DNA of 64,000 nucleotides from Alphaproteobacteria bacterium. Lineage in GTDB: Bacteria > Pseudomonadota > Alphaproteobacteria > Rhodospirillales > Casp-alpha2. Made by a program: the position numbers and the translations under genes. Of this stretch, positions 6,645-15,868 are shown piece after piece. Position 1 is the first letter of the stretch. Each line of letters opens with the position of its first letter. The notes under the pieces were generated by a model. It saw only the letters and a list, made by a program, of their open reading frames with translations, was not told the origin of the DNA and made no database searches. Location of the stretch: NCBI GenBank assembly GCA_014382345.1, contig JACNJX010000044.1:1-64000 (forward strand), written 5' to 3'.

Positions 6645-8786
6645 TTAGCCAATCGGCAGATAGTTGCCCAGGTTCAACTGGCGAATGCGGGCGAAGGCCT
6701 GGAACGATGCTTCCAGCGCCAGTTGCTGGTCCAGCAGAAGGGTGGTCACTTCCGTCCGGTTGATGCCTTCCGTATTCTTGATGCTGGTTTGCATGAAGTT
6801 GATGATATCGAAGTGCAGTTCGTTGGTGGTATGAATCAGGGAGCGGTCGAAGCCAACGTCCAGTTCGATCTGTTCGATATTGCTGGTCAGTTCGGTGCCG
6901 AAGGGCGGCGTTCCCCCGGGAGACCGCACAAGGGCGCTGTTCAGCAAATAAATGGCATTATCGATCCGGCCGGTGTTCTGATCGAGACCGCCTTCGGTCT
7001 GGAAGATCCCTTGGGCGATGATTTTCATGGCCCGGATGGCCTTTTCAAACCCGGGGTCGATAGCATTCAGGTCGTATTCGAATTTCCGGGTTTCATCGAC
7101 CCGGTGGGTCATGGAAACCTCATCGCCATTGAAAAACGACGTCGACGAAATGGTGCCGGCGGCTTTTTCGATCCTCAACACGCTCGTTTCGCTGTTGGCC
7201 GCTGTGACCGCGTCCGTGGAGACCAGAGTTACGGTGCTGGCGTCCGACGATACCGATGCGATGGTGAAGGTAGCGCCGTTGTTGGCGCCGCCGGTGACGG
7301 TAAACTTGGAGCCGACGGGAAGCGCATTACCGGCGGCGTCCTGAAAAGTGCTGGCCGGTCCGATGATGGTGTCGGCGGAGGCCCCGCCATCGACAAAGTT
7401 GAGGTTGTTCACCGCGCCTGCGCCGGTATAGGTAAAGTACGGGGCGCCCGCCGTGCCCTGATCGGTAAAGCGTTTGCTCTCGACCACCAGATTGGTGCCG
7501 TCGTTGCTTTTAACCGTAAACGTTTCGTTGTTGGTCGCCGAATTGGTGATGGTGATCTTGGCGCCGACCGGGATGGCGGTGATGACGTCGCCCGCCGACC
7601 GGACCATGGTGTTGTTTGATCGGGTGAAGGCCATCGTGCTGTTCACGGTGATGGTTTTGGTGCTGTCCGCCGGATCCTGGTAGGAAATGGTCACCGGGTT
7701 GGCTGCCTCATCGGTCAATTGTTCGGTCCGGATGTTCAGGGTGGTGCCGGTCTTCCCGGTAACTTCATAGGTGCCGTCGTTGACGCCGCCGGTGCCGGTA
7801 ATGGTGATGGTGGAGCCGACCGTGACGTTGGTGAATTCCGACGATGTCCCGGTGACAATGCTGCCGCCGGATGTGTTGGGCGTAGTTGAGGCCGTGGCGA
7901 TGGTCTGGGCATCGGCGGCGGTGTCGTCGGTTTCCGTCGTGGCCACGGTGTTGGTGAAGGCCGTGCCGGCGGTGTCCGCCGTCAGGGTGAAGACGCCGCC
8001 CGCAGGAGCGCTGGCCGTCACCGGTTCGGTGCCTGCGTTGATGGCGTTGGCCAGGCCGACGGCGACGTCGTTGGCCGATGTCGTTGCGGCGACGAAGGGG
8101 AAGACGACTCCGTTGAGTGTGACGCTAAACTTGTCGCCGACTTCCACCGTGCCGCCGACGGTGATGGTGTCGACCTGGGCCACGGCGCCGACGTTGCGCT
8201 CGAACTGCAACCAGTTGGCCGCCGAGGTGCCGGAATCCTTATTGAAGGTAAAGTCTTCCAGATGTGCGTCCCGGGTCGTCGGCGCCTGAATGCGTGAGCC
8301 GTCGAAGATGTTCTGGTAATCCGCAAGATTGGTCAGGCCGAAATTCACGGGCTGGGTTCCAATCCGGGCGCCGGCAAAAAGAAAGCGGCCGTCCACGGAT
8401 GTGTTGAGATCGGTTTCGATGGACGCCAGGGAACTGAAGGCCTTGTCCTGAATGTCCTTGACCTCTGTTTTATCCTTTACGTCGCTGGTCTGGTAATCCA
8501 GCAACGCGGTCTTGAATTCACTGACCACTTTATGAATGTTGCCGACCACCTTGTTGGTGACTTTTAGGCGCAGGTCCATCAGCTCGTTGTTCTGAATATA
8601 TTGCTCGAGCTGGGCCTGAGTGTTTTCCTGGTTGATCAGGCGTTCGGACTGCGCGGCGATGCCGCCGTAGGTCTGGGATATCTTTTCGGACGCCAACTGG
8701 GTTTCCAGGTTGAACAGTCTGCTTCGTGTCCTGAAAATCTGCTGCAGCAGGGACGTATTGGCGGCTAGGCTGGAAATACGTGTCAT
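6645..8786 (-). CDS. flgL: FlgL, hook-filament junction protein with large central insert
   Basis: A 713-residue protein, more than twice the usual FlgL length of about 300. Residues 1 to about 190 and about 545 to the end form the flagellin-like D0/D1 core: MTRISSLAANTSLLQQIFRT at the N-terminus and FQAFARIRQLNLGNYLPIG at the C-terminus, typical of FlgL/HAP3. The central part of about 350 residues is a Thr/Ala/Gly/Val-rich series of beta-strand modules (for example DTITVGGTVEVGDKFSVTLN), expected to face outward on the assembled filament base. It follows flgK by 13 bp at the end of the flgI-J-N-K-L run and is followed 86 bp later by the GT41 gene. Confidence 0.9.
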   Translation of the reverse strand: MTRISSLAANTSLLQQIFRTRSRLFNLETQLASEKISQTYGGIAAQSERLINQENTQAQLEQYIQNNELMDLRLKVTNKVVGNIHKVVSEFKTALLDYQTSDVKDKTEVKDIQDKAFSSLASIETDLNTSVDGRFLFAGARIGTQPVNFGLTNLADYQNIFDGSRIQAPTTRDAHLEDFTFNKDSGTSAANWLQFERNVGAVAQVDTITVGGTVEVGDKFSVTLNGVVFPFVAATTSANDVAVGLANAINAGTEPVTASAPAGGVFTLTADTAGTAFTNTVATTETDDTAADAQTIATASTTPNTSGGSIVTGTSSEFTNVTVGSTITITGTGGVNDGTYEVTGKTGTTLNIRTEQLTDEAANPVTISYQDPADSTKTITVNSTMAFTRSNNTMVRSAGDVITAIPVGAKITITNSATNNETFTVKSNDGTNLVVESKRFTDQGTAGAPYFTYTGAGAVNNLNFVDGGASADTIIGPASTFQDAAGNALPVGSKFTVTGGANNGATFTIASVSSDASTVTLVSTDAVTAANSETSVLRIEKAAGTISSTSFFNGDEVSMTHRVDETRKFEYDLNAIDPGFEKAIRAMKIIAQGIFQTEGGLDQNTGRIDNAIYLLNSALVRSPGGTPPFGTELTSNIEQIELDVGFDRSLIHTTNELHFDIINFMQTSIKNTEGINRTEVTTLLLDQQLALEASFQAFARIRQLNLGNYLPIG

Positions 8787-8799
8787 GTCAGCGTTCCTA

Positions 8800-10968
8800 T
8801 TAGACTACTTGCTCAAGGGCATCGAGCATTCGCTGAACAGTTGCGATGATTCGGGCCGATGCGTTGAAGGCCTGTTCAAATATGATGAGGTTGGACATTT
8901 CTTCGTCCAGATTTACGCCCCGGCTCGTGTCCGATTTGAATTGCAGGGATTCGGTCAATGAGCGTTGGCTTTTGCCGTTGGATTCAATGGTGTCGGCCTG
9001 GCGGGCATTCTCCGAAACGATGCTGGAGGCGTATTCCGTAAAGGTGTGCTGGACACTGGCCAAGCCACCGGCGGTATCGAAGCCGTTGGAAGACGTGAAG
9101 GCGGAGGCCAGCGACTCAATGATCGAATTGTCGCCGAGGCTCATGAAGTATTCGCCGCTCGCCCCTTTGTTGGCGTCCCAAAGGACGGAGCCCGTGGTGA
9201 TCTTGCTCGGCTGGTCGAAAATGTCGCTGCGAATCTGAATGGTCGATGCCACGCGGGCATCGGCCTTGTGCATGGAGATGTCGGTCAGAAAGGTGTTGCC
9301 GGCGGCCTGGGTGACGGTCATGGAAGACCCCTGGTCGTGGGCGATCCTGAGCCGCACGCCGGAACCATCGGGAACGACGCTGGCCGTGACATCGGTGACG
9401 TTGTTAGTAATCAGGGTCGCCAGGTCGGTCAGGCTTGTGCCCGCGGTCACCGCTAACGGACTGCCGGTCAGCGTGCCGGTTGCGTCGCGGAACGTCAGTT
9501 GCGAGGCGCTGGCGGTAAAGGAGCTGGTGAGGACGTTCGATTCGTGAATGTTGTCTGCCAGGCCGGTGACGAAGAAATCGTTTAATCCAAGGAAATTGGA
9601 AAGCCCGGAAACGCTCTCATCGCTGTTGCCATCGCCGTTGGCGTCGAAATTGAGGGTGGCGTCCTGCAGCGTGCTGCCGTTGGCGGTCGCCGTCTCATCG
9701 CGGAAGGCAAGGTTAACCGACGTCGAATTGAGGTTGATATCGAAATTTCCGGACGCATTGACAATGACCGTGGCCGAAGCGGCGCCGTTGGCGCGAAGCC
9801 ACGCTTGCAACTTGGTCGCCGCGTTGTCGATGGTGGAGTTGTTGGCGTTCAGAATGTCGGCGCTACGCATGGTCGATACGGCGGTCTGGTCGCCGTTGGC
9901 GTCAAACAGGGTGACCGTGGTGTCCGACGTGCCCGAATAGGTAAAGGTCTGTTCCGTCGGGCGCACGAAGGTCCTGGATCCGGTGTAGGTTTGCGCGCCG
10001 GGAACGGCAACGCCGCGGTTATGAATCTGGTTGAAGACGTCGCGCATTTCCGCCGCCATCTCGTCCAACTGGTTCTGCAGGTTGGGCAGAACCTTGTCGC
10101 GCAGTTCGACCAGTCCCTTCAGGTCGCCCCCGCGCAGTTCGTTGGTGATGTCGTTGCGGGCTTCGACCGTGCCGACATAAATACCGGCAATATCGCCTTC
10201 CGAATGGGTCGATGTAGACGAGACGGTTGCTGAAACCGAGTGGGTGATCACGGGCGGAATGGTGTCGACCAGCGTCCGTCCGCCTGACGAAAACACGACG
10301 ACATCGCCGTCCGCGCGGGAGAAGTAACGGATATCAATATACGTGGCCAATTCGTCCAACTGCGCGTCACGCTGGTCCCTGAGATCGGAGACGTCGCGCC
10401 CGACCGAGGAATTGGAAACGATGTCATCGTTCAATTGATCGATGCGGGCGACGATCTTGTTCATCGCAGTGACTTTTTCACCGATCTCGACGTCGGCCTG
10501 AAGGCGCAGTTCCTGGATCGTCTCGCTCATGTCCTGTAATTTCAGGACCGCGTCGTTGGCCCGGCGGATGACTTCCGACTGCTGGACCGACTTATCCGGG
10601 GACAGCGTCAGCGTTTCCAGCGACGAGACGAATTCATCCAAAAGATGGGCAACCGAGGTGTTGTCATTGGGCGTTCCGAACATGTCCTGGGTGCGGGCAA
10701 AATAATTATCCTGAACGATCAGCGCATGCAGCTCGCCAAGTTCGATGCGGACGCTTTTCATCAATCCTTCATCGACCTGGCGGGTAATATCGGAAACGGA
10801 AACGCCCGCGCCGACTCCGACAATAACCTGCGATTCGACGCTGACGATCTTGCGTGAATACCCCTCTGTGTTGACGTTGGCGATATTGTTGGCGACAACG
10901 TTCAGAGTCTGCTGGTTGACCAGCAGGCCGCTTTGCGCGGTGCGAAGCGCTTGGGTGAGACTCGCCAT
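8800..10968 (-). CDS. flgK: FlgK, hook-associated protein 1
   Basis: A 722-residue hook-filament junction protein, longer than the 550 residues of enterobacterial FlgK because of extra Asn/Thr/Ser-rich outer domains (about residues 330-600). The N-terminus carries the rod/hook family signature (SGLLVNQQTLNVVANNIANV, then NTEGYSRK), and the C-terminus has the matching coiled helix (NLDEEMSNLIIFEQAFNASA and VQRMLDALEQVV). The ATG has CGGAG upstream. The gene sits 22 bp after the flgN-like gene and 13 bp before flgL, all in one transcription direction. Confidence 0.95.
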   Translation of the reverse strand: MASLTQALRTAQSGLLVNQQTLNVVANNIANVNTEGYSRKIVSVESQVIVGVGAGVSVSDITRQVDEGLMKSVRIELGELHALIVQDNYFARTQDMFGTPNDNTSVAHLLDEFVSSLETLTLSPDKSVQQSEVIRRANDAVLKLQDMSETIQELRLQADVEIGEKVTAMNKIVARIDQLNDDIVSNSSVGRDVSDLRDQRDAQLDELATYIDIRYFSRADGDVVVFSSGGRTLVDTIPPVITHSVSATVSSTSTHSEGDIAGIYVGTVEARNDITNELRGGDLKGLVELRDKVLPNLQNQLDEMAAEMRDVFNQIHNRGVAVPGAQTYTGSRTFVRPTEQTFTYSGTSDTTVTLFDANGDQTAVSTMRSADILNANNSTIDNAATKLQAWLRANGAASATVIVNASGNFDINLNSTSVNLAFRDETATANGSTLQDATLNFDANGDGNSDESVSGLSNFLGLNDFFVTGLADNIHESNVLTSSFTASASQLTFRDATGTLTGSPLAVTAGTSLTDLATLITNNVTDVTASVVPDGSGVRLRIAHDQGSSMTVTQAAGNTFLTDISMHKADARVASTIQIRSDIFDQPSKITTGSVLWDANKGASGEYFMSLGDNSIIESLASAFTSSNGFDTAGGLASVQHTFTEYASSIVSENARQADTIESNGKSQRSLTESLQFKSDTSRGVNLDEEMSNLIIFEQAFNASARIIATVQRMLDALEQVV

Positions 10969-10990
10969 AAAAAATACTCCGGGTTAGTCG

Positions 10991-11431
10991 TTACAGCGTG
11001 TGGTCAATGGAAATGGCAACACTCTTAGCAGCCGCCTGTTGGTCCAGAGCACCCGAGCCAGTGGCGGAATAGGTACCGGCGCTGGGCACACTCGCCTTGA
11101 CGGCTTCGGCGATCATATTGACGACGCGGCGATTGGCCTCGATGCCGATTTTCAGCAACTGGGAATTGTCCGCGATCAGTGCATTGACCTTTTCGCCCAG
11201 GGTCCGAAGCTGGTCGCGCAGTTCCCCGTCGACTTCATTCAGCGCCGTGGGGTCGTCCGCGAGGCCCATGATACGGCTCTCATAGACGCGCCCAAGGGTG
11301 ACCTTTTCATCCAAAATCTCGTTGATTTCGGAGTATTTCCTGTTGCTGAGGGCGTCGTTTTCGCGCTCCAGCAGGCCGGTCAGGCGCTTGGTGATGACGA
11401 TCAGATCGTTTACGCGGTTTGTCGGGTCCAT
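10991..11431 (-). CDS. flgN: FlgN-like export chaperone
   Basis: A 146-residue, largely helical protein with the FlgN layout: an N-terminal helix with LTGLLERENDALSNRKY and a long central helix pair ending in LLKIGIEANRRVVNMIAEAV. FlgN binds FlgK and FlgL and delivers them to the flagellar export gate. Its position between flgJ and flgK supports the assignment, since sequence conservation in this family is weak. It begins 2 bp after the flgJ stop, so translation is probably coupled. Confidence 0.75.
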   Translation of the reverse strand: MDPTNRVNDLIVITKRLTGLLERENDALSNRKYSEINEILDEKVTLGRVYESRIMGLADDPTALNEVDGELRDQLRTLGEKVNALIADNSQLLKIGIEANRRVVNMIAEAVKASVPSAGTYSATGSGALDQQAAAKSVAISIDHTL

Positions 11432-11433
11432 GA

Positions 11434-11763
11434 TTATTGCAGCTCCTGTGTTTTTATGATTTCCCGGAACACGGCGTCGGCCAAACCGATCCCGCCGGCC
11501 TTGGCGATGGCTTTGCCGTATTCATCCACTTGCATGCTTTTCCACATTTTTTCAGTCTCGCCGCCGCCGAAAGGCTCCGCCGCTTCGATGTTTTCGAACA
11601 TCGGTTTCAGCATCTGGCCCAAGAACACAGCCTCGAAGTCTTCGGCCGTCTTGCGGGCCTGGTGCATGTTTGTTGCCTTGCTGATACTGGGCAGGGACCG
11701 GCCCTGGCTCAGGGCGTTGCCGGCTTGCAGGGCGAACTGGTTGTTGGAGGTCAATTCGCTCAT
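11434..11763 (-). CDS. flgJ: FlgJ-type rod-binding protein (no muramidase domain)
   Basis: A 109-residue protein equal to the N-terminal rod-binding domain of FlgJ (AEDFEAVFLGQMLKPMFE, then FGGGETEKMWKSMQVDEYGK and GIGLADAV). The C-terminal peptidoglycan hydrolase domain of enterobacterial FlgJ is absent, as is usual in alphaproteobacteria, where a separate lytic enzyme does that job. Its start codon overlaps the last base of the flgI stop codon, so the two are translationally coupled. Confidence 0.9.
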   Translation of the reverse strand: MSELTSNNQFALQAGNALSQGRSLPSISKATNMHQARKTAEDFEAVFLGQMLKPMFENIEAAEPFGGGETEKMWKSMQVDEYGKAIAKAGGIGLADAVFREIIKTQELQ

Positions 11764-12938
11764 TACATCACCTCGATTTCGGCCTGCAGGGCGCCGGCTG
11801 TCTTGACCGCCTGCAGGATGGTGATCATGTCCCTGGGTCCGATCCCGAGAGAGTTCAGGCCGTTGACCATTTCCTGCAGCGTGACGCCGGATTCGAACAC
11901 CGTTAGTTTCTTGTTTTCGCCTTCGTCAACCTGGACATCGGTTCGGTCGACGGTTGTCGTGGTGCCGACTTCGGCGAACGGGCCCGGCTGGGAGACCTGC
12001 TGGGCTTCGGTAATGCGGATGGTCAGGCTGCCCTGGGCAATGGCGACCGTGCTGATGCGGACGTTTTCGCCCATGACGATGGTGCCCGACTGTTCGTCGA
12101 TGACGACCCGGGCCAGCTGATCGGGTTCGACGCGCAGCTGTTCGATGTCGGTCAGCAGATTGACGACGTTTTCCTTGTAACTGCGGGGAACGTTCAGGCG
12201 GATCGTGGTCGGGTCGCTGGCCGCCGCCGCCGGTGTGCCGAGAAAGGCGTTGATCGCCTGGGATAGCCGCCGCGCCGTGGTGAAATCCGGGTTGCGCAGC
12301 GTCAGGTTGATGGTTTCGCGCTTGCCGAACTCAAAGCCCAGTTCGCGTTCGATAATGCCGCCGTTGGCGATACGGCCGCTGGTCGGAACGCCCTTGGTCA
12401 CGGTTTCCGCATCGCCGCCGGCCTGGAAGCCGCCGACGGCCAATTGGCCCTGGGATACGGCATAGACTTCGCCATCGGCGCCGAGAAGCGGGGTGACCAG
12501 CAAGGTGCCGCCCAGCAAACTGTCGGAATCGCCAAGCGCGCTGACGGTGACGTCGATGCGGCTGCCCTGGCGGGCGAAGGGCGGCAGGGAGGCGGTGACC
12601 ATGACGGCGGCGACGTTCTTGGAATCCAGCCCGGAATCCGTCGGCTTGACGCCGAGCCGGTTCAGCATCGCCTGCAGGCTCTGCTTGGTGAAGTGTCCGG
12701 TTTTCAGGGTGTCGCCCGTGCCGTTGAGGCCGACCACCAAACCGTAGCCGACCAGCATGTTGTCGCGCACACCCTCGAAATAAACCAGATCCTTGATTCT
12801 TGAGGCTGCGTTGGAAGCGGTCGCCGTGAAAAGCATAAAAAGCATCGCCGTCAGGCCGGCGATGGCGGCCTTGCGAAACGCCTCCAGCCTGGGGCTCCGG
12901 CAGCCGGTGCGGATGATTGTGATTCCCGTCAATTCCAT
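11763..12938 (-). CDS. flgI: FlgI, flagellar P-ring protein
   Basis: A 391-residue P-ring subunit that forms a bushing around the rod in the peptidoglycan layer. A Sec signal (hydrophobic AAIAGLTAMLFMLFTA, cleavage after the ASNA segment) precedes the conserved start of the mature protein: SRIKDLVYFEGVRDNMLVGY, then GLVVGLNGTGDTL. The end has GIGPRDMITILQAVKTAGAL. The ATG at 12938 has GGAAC just upstream. It is the first gene of the flgI-J-N-K-L run and is preceded by a sigma-54 site at 13012-13026. Confidence 0.96.
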   Translation of the reverse strand: MELTGITIIRTGCRSPRLEAFRKAAIAGLTAMLFMLFTATASNAASRIKDLVYFEGVRDNMLVGYGLVVGLNGTGDTLKTGHFTKQSLQAMLNRLGVKPTDSGLDSKNVAAVMVTASLPPFARQGSRIDVTVSALGDSDSLLGGTLLVTPLLGADGEVYAVSQGQLAVGGFQAGGDAETVTKGVPTSGRIANGGIIERELGFEFGKRETINLTLRNPDFTTARRLSQAINAFLGTPAAAASDPTTIRLNVPRSYKENVVNLLTDIEQLRVEPDQLARVVIDEQSGTIVMGENVRISTVAIAQGSLTIRITEAQQVSQPGPFAEVGTTTTVDRTDVQVDEGENKKLTVFESGVTLQEMVNGLNSLGIGPRDMITILQAVKTAGALQAEIEVM

Positions 12939-13011
12939 TTTTTCGTTCCGTTCCAGTCGATTGGGTTCGGGACAGGCCCGGTTTTTGGGCTTACCTATTG
13001 GCTTTTTTACT

Positions 13012-13026
13012 GCGAATTCCGTGCCA
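13012..13026 (-). promoter_or_regulatory. Sigma-54 promoter for flgI operon
   Basis: On the minus strand the sequence TGGCACG-GAAT-TCGC matches the sigma-54 consensus TGGCACG-N4-TTGC at all but one position, with the GG and GC doublets correctly spaced. The predicted transcript start is about 60 nt before the flgI ATG. The rest of the 325-bp gap (12939-13263) holds only this and the flgE terminator. Confidence 0.8.
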
Positions 13027-13189
13027 AGGGTGCGGCATAGATAACCATTTGAAAATAAACAAAAAAATTAAATAACAGGAGCGGCGGATTTCACCCTTTG
13101 GCATAGACGGCGGGCAGGGTGGGTAAAAATTGCCGGTTTCGGTTCAGTCTTCCTTGAAAAGGCCCGGTTTCCGCGGAATAGCCAAAAGG

Positions 13190-13223
13190 CAAAAATAATA
13201 ACGCCGGCGATGATCCGCCGGCG
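13190..13223 (-). terminator. Rho-independent terminator of flgE
   Basis: A perfect 8-bp stem (CGCCGGCG at 13202-13209 and 13216-13223) with a 6-nt loop is followed, reading on the minus strand, by TTATTATTTTTG. It lies 41 bp after the flgE stop codon and separates flgE from the flgI operon. Confidence 0.85.
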
Positions 13224-13263
13224 CCAAAATAACCTATCCGGGGGTAAATCCGGGGCCAGAGGG

Positions 13264-14865
13264 CTAACGTTTCAGATCCCTGGCGGTAATGGTCAGTTCG
13301 TCGAGGGTCTTGAACACCGTGGCCGATGAGTTATAGGCCTGCTGGACCTGGATCATTTGGGAGAACTGGGTCGTCAGGTCGACGTTGGAAAGCTCCAGCG
13401 TGAAAGGCGATAAATCCGCGATCCCGCTGACATCGGCGAATACCGAACGGCGTGTGCCGGAGTCCGGGGATTCCACATAAACATTTCCGCTTTTGGCTTC
13501 CAGTCCGTTGACGTTGGTGAACAGAGCCAGGGGAATCTTGTAGATTTGGCGCGATGTGCCGTCGGAGAACCTGCCGACCACATGGCCTTTTCCGTCAAAT
13601 TCAATGCTGGAGATATTCGCGGACGCCAAGCCGTTTTGTGAAAAATCGACGTTGGTAAAGTCTCCGTTTAGCTGCGTCATGTTTGTGAAATCGAAGGCGG
13701 TGGAATTGGTCGCGCCATCGCTCCAGGTGATGCTGGCGGTGACGCTGGTCGGCGACTTCAGGGAACCATCGGAGTTGAAAATCAGCGGCGAGCCGACGAC
13801 CCGGGTCGAAGCGGCGCTGCTGGCCGCGGCGACCGTTTCCGGGCCGCCCGGCAGCGGCGTGCCCGCGTTGACGGTAATGGTGGAGAAATCGTCCGAAATG
13901 GCGCCGATGGTGTAGGTGCCGTCGGCCGCCGTGGTGCCGGCGAGCGTGATCGGGTCTCCGACGGAAAGGCCCATGAAAGCACCCGGCGAGGCTGCGGCGG
14001 GAAATTGCTCGTTGACGATTTTGATGGACCGGGTCGTGGGGTCCAGTTTCAGCAATTTTCCCGAACCGGTCCCCGTGGTCAGGGAAAAGGCCGCACCCGG
14101 GGACTGTGTTACAGCCGTCAGGCTGTCGCCGGAAAACTGTAATTGCCATTCATTGGCGTTCTGTGTCCGGGTGAACGAGGTCGTCAGGCTGCGAAGTTTG
14201 CCGTTGGAATCAACGATGCTGTATGCCGAGCTTTCGCTGGCTTCCTTGAACTGTTTGCCGGAGGGAAGGTTCAGGTTGATATTGGCCGTGGTGGTCGCAC
14301 TGAAATTGTTGAGAAAGGCGTACTGGTCCACGCGCATTGGCGCCAAGGCGCCGGTCGGCGAAAAGGTGCCATCCGTTTGTGGGGCAACCCCTAAAAGGTA
14401 ATACCCGTTCTTGTCGGCCAGGTACCCCTGATCGACCTGAATGGTGTTTCCGTCATCGGCGAGGACGGACACTTTCGCTCCGGCCGTGTTGACCTGGAAA
14501 CCGCCGTCACGGGTGAAATAGATTTCGTTGCTGGTCGCCAACGTCGGGCTGACCTGGAAAAAACCGGCGCCGGCGATGGAAAGATCCAGGCCGCGCTCGG
14601 TTCCGGTGATAATGCCCTGCTTGTCCAGGGTCTGGTAATCTTTGGGCAGGACCCCGCCCATTGCGCGTTCCTGGTTGGCGAAGGATAGCGTTCCGTCAGA
14701 GCCGGCGCCGGTCGTCATGTTGTTGCTCAGCACCGTGGCAAAACGGGTGTCGGTTCTTTTGTAGCCGGGCGTGCTGACATTGGCGATGTTGCTGCCGATG
14801 GTGTTTAACGCATGCGCCTGGGTTCTCATGCCCAGGACGCTTGATTGGAAAATCGATAAACCCAT
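13264..14865 (-). CDS. flgE: FlgE, flagellar hook protein
   Basis: A 533-residue hook subunit. The N-terminus has the axial-protein signature (MGLSIFQSSVLGMRTQAHAL, then NTIGSNIANVSTPGYKRTDT), the interior has GTERGLDLSIAGAGFFQV, and the C-terminus ends with LTTQFSQMIQVQQAYNSSA and LDELTITARDLKR. The ATG at 14865 with GGAG 9 bases upstream is preferred to the open frame 15 codons further upstream. It is a single-gene unit with its own sigma-54 site (14927-14941) and terminator (13190-13223), matching the separate control of hook genes in the Caulobacter cascade. Confidence 0.95.
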   Translation of the reverse strand: MGLSIFQSSVLGMRTQAHALNTIGSNIANVSTPGYKRTDTRFATVLSNNMTTGAGSDGTLSFANQERAMGGVLPKDYQTLDKQGIITGTERGLDLSIAGAGFFQVSPTLATSNEIYFTRDGGFQVNTAGAKVSVLADDGNTIQVDQGYLADKNGYYLLGVAPQTDGTFSPTGALAPMRVDQYAFLNNFSATTTANINLNLPSGKQFKEASESSAYSIVDSNGKLRSLTTSFTRTQNANEWQLQFSGDSLTAVTQSPGAAFSLTTGTGSGKLLKLDPTTRSIKIVNEQFPAAASPGAFMGLSVGDPITLAGTTAADGTYTIGAISDDFSTITVNAGTPLPGGPETVAAASSAASTRVVGSPLIFNSDGSLKSPTSVTASITWSDGATNSTAFDFTNMTQLNGDFTNVDFSQNGLASANISSIEFDGKGHVVGRFSDGTSRQIYKIPLALFTNVNGLEAKSGNVYVESPDSGTRRSVFADVSGIADLSPFTLELSNVDLTTQFSQMIQVQQAYNSSATVFKTLDELTITARDLKR

Positions 14866-14926
14866 TGGTTTTGCTCCGGCGTGATGCGGGCGCACGGGCG
14901 CCCAAAACATTTCATGGCATTAAGTA

Positions 14927-14941
14927 GCAAGAAAGATGCCA
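14927..14941 (-). promoter_or_regulatory. Sigma-54 promoter for flgE
   Basis: On the minus strand TGGCATC-TTTC-TTGC is an almost perfect sigma-54 -24/-12 element, placing the transcript start about 50 nt before the flgE ATG. Confidence 0.85.
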
Positions 14942-15270
14942 AGTCGGATAAAGCTTAACCAATTGAAACTATTGAATAAAAACTTTACGGGCGTGGGGCG
15001 TTTCCCGGAATTCCGGTATTTTCAGTAGATCGCCATGAAAAATTTGCCGGGTAGGCCCCCGGCGCTACGTATTTTCCGGCTTTCCGCCCTCAAGGTGTCC
15101 TGCTGCACTGTCCTGCCAGAAAAGGGGTATATTGGATTGTTCTGGCTTTCGCAGGGCGGATGGGTAGAATCCAGCCCTGCACCGGGGCCTTCGTAAGGGG
15201 CGGGAAGACGGGAGATATTCCGCGCTCCCTCCCGGAAGCATATTTTCTTTCCGTGTACCATGGGTGTCTG
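14942..15270. other. Divergent spacer between flgE and fliX
   Basis: About 330 bp with no supported gene. It contains a TTAACCAATTG stretch near 14957 that resembles a CtrA half-site. I could not place a convincing promoter for fliX; TGGC-N10-GC near 15150 is a weak sigma-54 resemblance only. Confidence 0.5.
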
Positions 15271-15708
15271 ATGAAAATTTCCAGAGTCGGTCCCAGCAAG
15301 CAGTCCGGATCGGCAAAAAAGAAAAAATCGTCCGCCAGCGCCGGGGAATTCGCCGATCAGGTGCGCGGTGCGGTTTCCGTCGGAGAGACCGGTAATGCAC
15401 AGGCTGCGGACGGTGCGTCTCCCGTCGGCGCCATGGATTCCATTCTCGCCGTTCAAGAGGTTCCGGACGCTACCGATGGCCGCTCCAAAGGGATTTTGGT
15501 TCGTTACGGGGACGAACTGCTCGAGCGTTTGGATGAAATCAGGCTGGCGATCCTGAGTGGTGTTGTCTCCAAGGAGCGCTTGGCGGACCTTGCCCAGAAG
15601 CTGCGCCAGAAGCGCCAAACCTGCGATGATCCCCGCCTCAATGAGATTATTGATGAAATCGAACTCCGCGCTGAGGTCGAGGTTGCAAAGCTGACTCGCG
15701 GCAGATAA
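15271..15708 (+). CDS. fliX: FliX, flagellar assembly regulator
   Basis: A 145-residue FliX family protein. In Caulobacter FliX senses early flagellar assembly and switches the sigma-54 activator FlbD. The N-terminus has MKISRVGPSKQSG followed by a Lys/Ser-rich stretch and EFADQV; the conserved C-terminal helices contain GDELLERLDEIRLAILSG, then LADLAQKLRQKR and IIDEIELRAEVEVAKL. I used the ATG at 15271, where homology begins; the open frame extends 37 codons upstream without similarity. It agrees with the three sigma-54 sites in neighbouring flagellar operons. Confidence 0.88.
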   Translation: MKISRVGPSKQSGSAKKKKSSASAGEFADQVRGAVSVGETGNAQAADGASPVGAMDSILAVQEVPDATDGRSKGILVRYGDELLERLDEIRLAILSGVVSKERLADLAQKLRQKRQTCDDPRLNEIIDEIELRAEVEVAKLTRGR

Positions 15709-15868
15709 GTCCGTATATTCCTGGCTTCATTTAAGATCAATATTTTCAAAGGGCTAGAAGACCTGCCCTTAAATAAATTTGCCTCTTGCAGTGAGAGCCC
15801 TGCTTTTTTATATTCCGGCCAACAAATTAACACGCTGACAGAAATTAAGAGCTGGGAGCCTGAGCACG

